Positions 14,511 to 18,373 of a stretch of 18,373 nucleotides of DNA are shown in pieces; the stretch's first letter is position 1; each line of letters begins with the position of its first letter. The notes under the pieces are model-generated. The model was not told the DNA's origin. It saw only the letters and a program-made list of their open reading frames with translations, and made no database searches. Location: assembly GCA_964600345.1 (NCBI GenBank), contig CAZRKA010000057.1:1-18373 (forward strand), read 5' to 3'. The DNA is from JABMMZ01 sp964600345. GTDB taxonomy: Bacteria; Bacteroidota; Bacteroidia; NS11-12g; UBA955. The position numbers and the translations under genes are program-made.

Positions 14511-14515
14511 ATTTG
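14485..14515 (+). promoter_or_regulatory. Internal Bacteroidota-type promoter at the end of the helicase gene
   Basis: TTG at 14485-14487, exactly 20 bases, then TAAATTTG at 14508-14515, a full -7 consensus match overlapping the helicase stop codon (TAA 14508-14510). It would drive the small unknown gene and the glycosyltransferase, starting at roughly 14520, close to the ATG at 14526. Confidence 0.6.
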
Positions 14516-14525
14516 CGCTGCCATT

Positions 14526-14918
14526 ATGATGTCAGAAGAACTGTTAAAATCGTATCTCAATACCTTAAGGCTGGATTTGAATCTATATAAAGATTCAATC
14601 AGAGAGGTAAGTACAGATATCATCAATGAGGGTTACAGCAAATACCCTGTTTTTGTTGCACATCAGCAGGAAGTTAAACTGGGCGAACCTATTCTGGACA
14701 GGGAAGAGCTGGGTACCAATTTTACCATTCAGGCTACAACCATGGAGGAACTCATAGAAAGAAAGATTATTTTGCCCAAAAACACAGAGAAATTTAAACA
14801 GGCATACAAGGATCCGGCTGTTCAGTGCTGTATTTTTCTGGTTACCGAACACGGGGCACAGTTTATATTTGTACCATACGAAATTCAGACTGCAGAGAAC
14901 CCCGGTACAGAATCATGA
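14526..14918 (+). CDS. Conserved-looking hypothetical protein (130 aa)
   Basis: I do not recognise this protein. It is soluble, with no signal peptide or membrane segment, mixed in charge, and has a helical N-terminal half (SEELLKSYLNTLRLDLNLYKDSIREVSTDI). A later part looks like a small alpha/beta fold (YPVFVAHQQEVKLGEPILDREELGTNF, then CCIFLVTEHGAQFIFVPYE). Two ATGs stand in tandem (14526 and 14529); either may be used. It follows the helicase by 15 bases and its TGA overlaps the ATG of the glycosyltransferase, so it is coupled to that gene. Codon use looks like its neighbours and a promoter precedes it, which supports a real gene. Confidence 0.8.
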   Translation: MMSEELLKSYLNTLRLDLNLYKDSIREVSTDIINEGYSKYPVFVAHQQEVKLGEPILDREELGTNFTIQATTMEELIERKIILPKNTEKFKQAYKDPAVQCCIFLVTEHGAQFIFVPYEIQTAENPGTES

Positions 14919-15940
14919 GCGGAAAAGTTGCAGTTGTTATCCTGAATTATAACACCAGGGAATTCCTCGAAAAATTTCTGCCTTCTGTTTGCCTTTCAGA
15001 TTATGGGAATCTGGAAATTATTGTGGCTGATAATGCATCCACAGATGATTCCGTTGCATATACCAGAGCCAATTTCCCTCAGGTAAGAATTATCAGCCTT
15101 GATACCAACTTCGGGTTTACCGGAGGATATAACAGGGCCTTGAAAGGTCTTGAAGCAGAGTATTACATTTTGCTGAACAGCGATGTGGAAGTAGACCCGA
15201 ACTGGATTAAGCCAATGGTTGAACTGGCAGAAAAACACCCTGAAATTGCCGCCATTCAGCCTAAATTACTTGCCTGGCACGACAAAACCGCTTTCGAATA
15301 TGCAGGGGCAGCAGGCGGATATATAGACCGCTACGGATTTCCTTTCTGCCGCGGTAGAATTTTCGACAGTCTGGAAAAAGATAAATCACAGTATGAAAAT
15401 GCTGAAAGTGTTTTTTGGGCCAGCGGCGCTGCTCTGTTTATCCGTTCCGGTGTGTATCACGAAACCGGCGGTTTAGACGAAGATTTCTTCGCCCATATGG
15501 AGGAAATTGATCTTTGCTGGCGTTTGAAAAATGCAGGTCATCAGGTTTGGATTTGTCCTCAGAGCAAAGTATACCATGTTGGTGGCGGAACCCTTCAGAA
15601 AACAAATCCCAGAAAAACATATTACAATTTCAGAAACGGGTTAATACTGCTGCTAAAGAACCTGCCGTCGGGCAAGGTCTTTCCGGTTATTATGATGCGT
15701 TTGCTTCTTGATCATGTGGCCGCTTACCGGTTTTTGTTTCAGGGTAAGTTTGCCGATTTCAAAGCAATTGCTGCGGCACACAGACATTTTATTCTCCGCT
15801 TGTCTTACTGGAAAAAAAAGAGAAAGATTGTCAACGGCAACAAAGCTTTTTTTGGGTCAGAAGTGTTGAGGGGAAGTATAGTCTGGAAGCATTTCGTGAA
15901 AAAGATTATCAGGTTTTCAGATCTCGACTTTAGAAAGTAA
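14915..15940 (+). CDS. Family 2 glycosyltransferase (WbbL/rhamnosyltransferase-like)
   Basis: A 341-residue GT-A fold enzyme transferring a sugar from a nucleotide-sugar donor to a growing glycan, at the cytoplasmic face. The start at 14915 overlaps the previous stop (ATGA) and gives MSGKVAVVILNYNTREFL, the exact family beginning; an upstream ATG at 14825 in the same frame adds 30 unrelated residues and is rejected. Motifs: IIVADNASTDDS (35-46), TNFGFTGGYNRAL (64-76) and the metal/donor site LLNSDVEVDP (86-95). The acceptor-side GGLDEDFFAHMEEIDLCWRLK is followed by VYHVGGGT. The NFGFxGGxN and MEEIDLCWR motifs are typical of the WbbL-like subgroup that often uses dTDP-rhamnose; this fits rfbAB in the window but does not prove it. 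A basic, moderately hydrophobic C-terminus suggests membrane association. Confidence 0.93.
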   Translation: MSGKVAVVILNYNTREFLEKFLPSVCLSDYGNLEIIVADNASTDDSVAYTRANFPQVRIISLDTNFGFTGGYNRALKGLEAEYYILLNSDVEVDPNWIKPMVELAEKHPEIAAIQPKLLAWHDKTAFEYAGAAGGYIDRYGFPFCRGRIFDSLEKDKSQYENAESVFWASGAALFIRSGVYHETGGLDEDFFAHMEEIDLCWRLKNAGHQVWICPQSKVYHVGGGTLQKTNPRKTYYNFRNGLILLLKNLPSGKVFPVIMMRLLLDHVAAYRFLFQGKFADFKAIAAAHRHFILRLSYWKKKRKIVNGNKAFFGSEVLRGSIVWKHFVKKIIRFSDLDFRK

Positions 15941-15958
15941 TACAGTAATTTTCCATTT

Positions 15959-16660
15959 ATGAACCCGCAAAAACAGAGAGTGGTAGTGCTGACCGGTGCC
16001 GGAATGAGCGCCGAAAGCGGTCTGAAAACTTTCAGGGATGCAGGTGGATTGTGGGAAGGTTATGATGTCATGTCTGTTGCCAGTATTGAAGGCTGGCATA
16101 AGGACCCTTTGCTTGTAACAGAATTTTACAATAAGCGCCGCACTCAGCTTGCCGAAGTTGAACCCAACGCAGGGCATGAAGCACTTAAGGAACTGGAAAA
16201 AAAATTTAATACCATAATCATCACACAGAATGTTGACGATTTGCACGAAAGGGCAGGTTCGGTGAATGTGATGCATTTGCACGGCGAGCTGACAAAGATG
16301 AGAAGCACCGTTTATCACAACCAGGTTTATGAAATCGGATATAAACGCTCCGAATACGGTGAACTTTGCCCGTCGGGAACCTTATTAAGACCGCATATTG
16401 TCTGGTTCGGAGAGGCTGTTCCGCTGATAGAAACAGCCATAGGAATTGTTGAGACCGCTGATATACTGATTATTGTAGGAACATCGCTCGAAGTATATCC
16501 GGCAGCTTCACTTATTCATTATTTTCCTGAATCAAGGCCGGTTTATCTGATTGATCCCAATCGCCACGGCGAAATCAATTCAGAAAATATCACCCTTATT
16601 AAAAGTACTGCTGCCAAAGCTTTGCCGCATCTGGTGAATATGTTGCTGTACGATAAATAG
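15959..16660 (+). CDS. cobB: NAD-dependent protein deacylase, sirtuin class III (CobB/SIRT5-like)
   Basis: A 233-residue Sir2 enzyme that removes acyl groups from lysines using NAD, giving nicotinamide and O-acyl-ADP-ribose. Motifs: GAGMSAESGLKTFRD (13-27), QNVDDLHERAG (90-100), catalytic H108 in HLHGE, RPHIVWFGE (144-152) and GTSLEVYP (174-181). Y57 and R60 in FYNKRR are the YxxR pair that binds succinyl, malonyl or glutaryl groups in SIRT5 and CobB, so desuccinylation is likely alongside deacetylation. The four zinc cysteines found in most sirtuins are absent: only C137 remains between H108 and RPHIVWFGE. It follows the glycosyltransferase by 18 bases with only a poor promoter-like sequence (TAATTTTC, 15946-15953), so it may be read through from upstream. 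Confidence 0.93.
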   Translation: MNPQKQRVVVLTGAGMSAESGLKTFRDAGGLWEGYDVMSVASIEGWHKDPLLVTEFYNKRRTQLAEVEPNAGHEALKELEKKFNTIIITQNVDDLHERAGSVNVMHLHGELTKMRSTVYHNQVYEIGYKRSEYGELCPSGTLLRPHIVWFGEAVPLIETAIGIVETADILIIVGTSLEVYPAASLIHYFPESRPVYLIDPNRHGEINSENITLIKSTAAKALPHLVNMLLYDK

Positions 16661-16679
16661 CTTTTTGTTTTTTAGACCT

Positions 16680-16687
16680 TAACTTCG
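16680..16687 (+). promoter_or_regulatory. Probable -7 box for the DUF4399 lipoprotein gene
   Basis: TAACTTCG, one base off TAnnTTTG, 20 bases before the ATG. No well-spaced -33 TTTG is found; the T-rich run at 16662-16673 is too close. Moderate to weak. Confidence 0.35.
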
Positions 16688-16707
16688 CAGTCTAAATTCA
16701 TATTGAA

Positions 16708-17217
16708 ATGAAAAATTTATATATACTCCCGTTCATACTGGCATTGACAGCCTGTAGCAATGCACCTAAGCAGGAAAGCACTGAAAGTGAAGCAACAATA
16801 GAGGTTCACGAACATGAACACACTGCAGCTGTAACAGATACTACTGCCATCTTACCCGGTCAGAAGGTGTTTTTTGTCAATCTGACTGACGGACAGGAAA
16901 TCAGTCTGCCCTACGTTGTTAAATTTGGTGTCAGCGGAATGGAAGTTGAACCGGCACAGGGTGTGAATCCGAATAAAGGTCATCACCATTTGCTGGTCGA
17001 CAAGGAATCGGTGCCGTCAGGCGTTATGGTGCCTATGGGCAAAGAAGCCGATGGTTATTACCATTTTGGAAAAGGTCAGTTATCCGATACGCTCAATATC
17101 AAAAAATACCCTGGTTTAAGTCCGGGAAAACACACACTAAGACTGCAGTTTGCCAACGGATTGCATTTGTCTTATGGTCCCGCTATGAGTGCTGCAATCA
17201 GCATTATTGTGAAGTAA
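16708..17217 (+). CDS. DUF4399 domain lipoprotein
   Basis: A 169-residue exported lipoprotein. The signal peptide ends with lipobox LTAC (C16), followed by an acidic, His-containing linker (EVHEHEHTAAV, 32-42). The DUF4399 domain fills residues about 50-169: QKVFFVNLTDGQEISLPYVVKFGV, GMEVEPAQG, GHHHLLVD (91-98) and a closing LRLQFANGLHLSYGP segment. The GHHHLL motif is characteristic of the family, and the histidines suggest metal binding, but the biochemical role is unknown. It stands alone: 47 bases after the sirtuin stop and 166 bases before hsp20, with its own probable -7 box. Confidence 0.88.
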   Translation: MKNLYILPFILALTACSNAPKQESTESEATIEVHEHEHTAAVTDTTAILPGQKVFFVNLTDGQEISLPYVVKFGVSGMEVEPAQGVNPNKGHHHLLVDKESVPSGVMVPMGKEADGYYHFGKGQLSDTLNIKKYPGLSPGKHTLRLQFANGLHLSYGPAMSAAISIIVK

Positions 17218-17228
17218 AAAGTTATTCG

Positions 17229-17290
17229 CAATTCTATTTTTGAAAGTCAATTTTACCTGACTTATTCACAATTTTATTTATATAGAATTG
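17229..17290. other. Nested inverted repeats between the DUF4399 gene and hsp20
   Basis: An outer 9-bp perfect pair, CAATTCTAT (17229-17237) and ATAGAATTG (17282-17290), encloses an inner 6-bp pair, AAGTCA (17244-17249) and TGACTT (17258-17263). An RNA through here could form a two-tier stem. It lies 12 bases after a stop codon, so a 3'-end structure is possible, but no T-run follows. An operator is the alternative. Confidence 0.45.
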
Positions 17291-17309
17291 AATTACAATT
17301 TGTTTTGTA

Positions 17310-17333
17310 AAACCATGATATTGCTCATGGTTT
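17310..17333. other. 9-bp perfect hairpin upstream of hsp20
   Basis: AAACCATGA, six bases (TATTGC), TCATGGTTT. It sits immediately upstream of the likely hsp20 promoter, so it may be an operator for a repressor dimer or a terminator for the preceding gene. It is not a CIRCE element. Confidence 0.5.
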
Positions 17334-17351
17334 CATAGTTTTGGCTAGTGC

Positions 17352-17359
17352 TAATTTTG
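17352..17359 (+). promoter_or_regulatory. -7 promoter box for hsp20
   Basis: TAATTTTG fully matches TAnnTTTG and lies 24 bases before the ATG. The -33 region is only T-rich (TTTC at 17331-17334, 17-base spacing), so the upstream half is weak. Confidence 0.5.
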
Positions 17360-17383
17360 AGTTGTTAAATAAGTACAATAGCT

Positions 17384-17830
17384 ATGACACAGTTAAAATC
17401 AACAAAAGAGCAAGATCTGTTCCCATCATTTGTGACAGATTTTTTTAATTCAGACCGTTTTTTCGGTCCCGGAAGATGGTTCGAAAAAGAGTTTGAGGAT
17501 TTCATTCCTGCGGTAAATATCAAAGAGAGTGAAAAGAATTACAGCATTGAAATAGCGGCGCCCGGTTTCGAGAAAAGCGATTTCAAAATTCATGTTGAAG
17601 GCGAATTACTCAACATAAGTGCTGAAAAAAAACAGGAAAAAAGCGATAAGAATGAGCGTTATACCCGCAAGGAGTACAGCTACAATTCTTTCAGCAGATC
17701 GTTTACTCTGCCTCAGAATTCCAATGCGGAACAGATTGAGGCGAATTACGAAAAAGGCATTTTGGGATTAAACATCCCGAAAAAAACGGAGACCCTGCTC
17801 TCCAACAAGAAGGAGATCAGAATTGCCTGA
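17384..17830 (+). CDS. Small heat-shock protein, Hsp20/alpha-crystallin family
   Basis: A 148-residue cytoplasmic holdase chaperone that binds unfolding proteins in oligomers without ATP. The alpha-crystallin domain spans about residues 40-135: VNIKESEKNYSIEIAAPGFEKSDFKIHVEGELLNISAEKK, then YSYNSFSRSFTLP, and the signature ending GILGLNIPKK. The C-terminal IRI (residues 145-147) is the IxI/V oligomerisation motif. A short N-terminal arm with FFNSDRFFGPGRWF is typical of bacterial members. It is transcribed alone, with a -7 box upstream and a strong terminator directly after. The hairpin at 17310-17333 may be part of its heat control. Confidence 0.96.
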   Translation: MTQLKSTKEQDLFPSFVTDFFNSDRFFGPGRWFEKEFEDFIPAVNIKESEKNYSIEIAAPGFEKSDFKIHVEGELLNISAEKKQEKSDKNERYTRKEYSYNSFSRSFTLPQNSNAEQIEANYEKGILGLNIPKKTETLLSNKKEIRIA

Positions 17831-17847
17831 TTGAATTCCAAAAGATA

Positions 17848-17878
17848 AGAGCCCTTCAGAACGGAGGGCTCTTTTTTT
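17848..17878 (+). terminator. Rho-independent terminator of hsp20
   Basis: AGAGCCCTTC, loop AGAAC, GGAGGGCTCT, then seven Ts in total. The stem is 10 bp with one G-T pair, 18 bases after the hsp20 stop. Classical intrinsic terminator on the plus strand. Confidence 0.92.
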
Positions 17879-17934
17879 GTCCATTGAATATCAAATGCAG
17901 AGCATACAGGAAGGGCAACTTTCCAAATTAAACC

Positions 17935-17942
17935 TATATTTG
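17935..17942 (+). promoter_or_regulatory. -7 promoter box for the 98-residue protein gene
   Basis: TATATTTG fully matches TAnnTTTG and ends 5 bases before the ATG at 17948. No clear TTTG is found at the usual spacing upstream. If used, transcription would start at about the initiation codon. Confidence 0.45.
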
Positions 17943-17947
17943 TATTC

Positions 17948-18244
17948 ATGAATACGCATTATCATTATTCGACGGTTTCTGAGGCGCTCGACGAACTAAA
18001 AAAGAAGGGATATGACACCGACTTTAACCTCGAAGAGAACTGCATTGTTTGTCATGCCGGCCGTTTTAATGCCGAGGATTTCGAAATTACTGAAGTGTAC
18101 AGATATGAAGGCAATACCGACCCTGCCGATGAGGCAACCGTATATGCCATAGAGTCATCAAACGGTATTAAAGGAGTACTGGTGACGGGCTATGGCGCTA
18201 TAACAGACAGTATGTCTACGGAATTGCTGAGCAAATTGAAATAA
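17948..18244 (+). CDS. Small conserved Bacteroidota protein (often labelled phosphoribosylpyrophosphate synthetase)
   Basis: A 98-residue acidic soluble protein. The pattern STVSEALDELKKKGYDTDFNLEENCIVCHAG, followed by FEITEVYRYEGNTDPADEATVYAIESSNGIKGVLVTGYG, matches a small family common in Bacteroidota from memory. Database entries of this family often carry the name phosphoribosylpyrophosphate synthetase, but the protein is far too short and lacks the PRPP-binding loop of that enzyme, so the name is almost certainly wrong and the function unknown. Two cysteines (C32, C35 in NCIVCHAG) form a CxxC pair that could bind metal or act in redox. The gene is separated from hsp20 by the terminator and has its own -7 box. 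Confidence 0.85.
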   Translation: MNTHYHYSTVSEALDELKKKGYDTDFNLEENCIVCHAGRFNAEDFEITEVYRYEGNTDPADEATVYAIESSNGIKGVLVTGYGAITDSMSTELLSKLK

Positions 18245-18267
18245 ACCGATTTGATGAAGGCTCAAGG

Positions 18268-18298
18268 GGTATATTGATTCCGGCAATGAATCAATACC
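18268..18298. other. Bulged inverted repeat after the 98-residue protein gene
   Basis: GGTAT, a two-base bulge, TGATTC, seven-base loop, GAATCA, ATACC: an 11-bp stem interrupted by one bulge, 23 bases after the stop. Only a short T-rich stretch (AATTTCTT) follows, so it may be a weak terminator for the preceding gene. Confidence 0.4.
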
Positions 18299-18341
18299 AA
18301 TTTCTTATGACAGATTAAGACTTTTTACGGATAATAATCCT

Positions 18342-18349
18342 TAACTTTG
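18342..18349 (+). promoter_or_regulatory. -7 promoter box for the gene entering at the right edge
   Basis: TAACTTTG fully matches TAnnTTTG and ends 16 bases before the ATG at 18366. The -33 region is T-rich without a clear TTTG. Confidence 0.45.
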
Positions 18350-18365
18350 CAGCCAATTTCATATC

Positions 18366-18373
18366 ATGAGTGA
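18366..18373 (+). CDS. Start of a further gene (first codons only)
   Basis: ATGAGTGA at the window edge is preceded by a -7 box at suitable distance, so a new gene probably begins here. Only Met, Ser and part of a third codon are visible; nothing can be said about its product. Confidence 0.4.

Noticed and set aside
14825..14914. Upstream ATG extending the glycosyltransferase by 30 residues
   Set aside because: The added residues are the out-of-frame translation of the preceding gene's end. The family N-terminus begins at the ATG at 14915, which has the ATGA overlap.
17346..17354. CIRCE heat-shock operator half site (TAGTGCTAA) before hsp20
   Set aside because: It matches eight of nine bases of one CIRCE arm, but the required partner arm nine bases upstream is absent.

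Overview
The window reads as a chromosomal piece of a member of the Bacteroidota. The reasons are: a type IX secretion (T9SS) C-terminal tail on a secreted protein, a DUF4399 lipoprotein and a ~98-residue protein of a kind familiar from that phylum, upstream boxes matching the Bacteroidota promoter (TTTG, then about 20 bases, then TAnnTTTG), and weak or absent Shine-Dalgarno sequences. I cannot place it below phylum level.

Layout. (1) 1-5936, plus strand: a tightly packed, translationally coupled surface-polysaccharide operon. It holds the end of an FKBP-type prolyl isomerase, rfbB and rfbA (first steps from glucose-1-phosphate to dTDP-4-keto-6-deoxyglucose), an SLBB export lipoprotein, a Wzc-like chain-length/tyrosine-kinase protein with a Gly-Tyr tail, and the matching PHP-type tyrosine phosphatase. 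Nucleotide sugars are made by RfbA/RfbB. The export lipoprotein and Wzc-like protein form the transport line, and the kinase/phosphatase pair cycles its phosphorylation. rmlC and rmlD are not in the window. (2) 5937-6849: a long non-genic stretch with a 17-copy, indel-free 21-bp tandem array. (3) 6850-9872, minus strand: a two-gene operon of a multi-pass GT-C-like membrane protein and a T9SS-exported parallel beta-helix protein. (4) 9873-11115: a REP-type repeat field (2.5 copies of a ~269-bp unit with 20-bp GC-rich palindromes) followed by a minus-strand REP-associated tyrosine transposase (RAYT). (5) 11349-16660, plus strand: a UvrD-type helicase fused to a PD-(D/E)XK nuclease domain with a probable Fe-S cluster, a small unknown protein, a family 2 glycosyltransferase and a sirtuin deacylase. 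(6) 16708-18373: a DUF4399 lipoprotein, an Hsp20 chaperone with a clear terminator, a 98-residue Bacteroidota protein, and the first codons of another gene.

The most interesting signals are not protein functions. They are the 21-bp array, in which each of three long open frames is broken by a single substitution; the RAYT with its adjacent composite palindromic repeats; and a recurring arrangement in which the -7 promoter box ends only 3-10 bases before the start codon, suggesting leaderless or near-leaderless transcripts. No clearly new multi-gene system, such as a defence island, was found.
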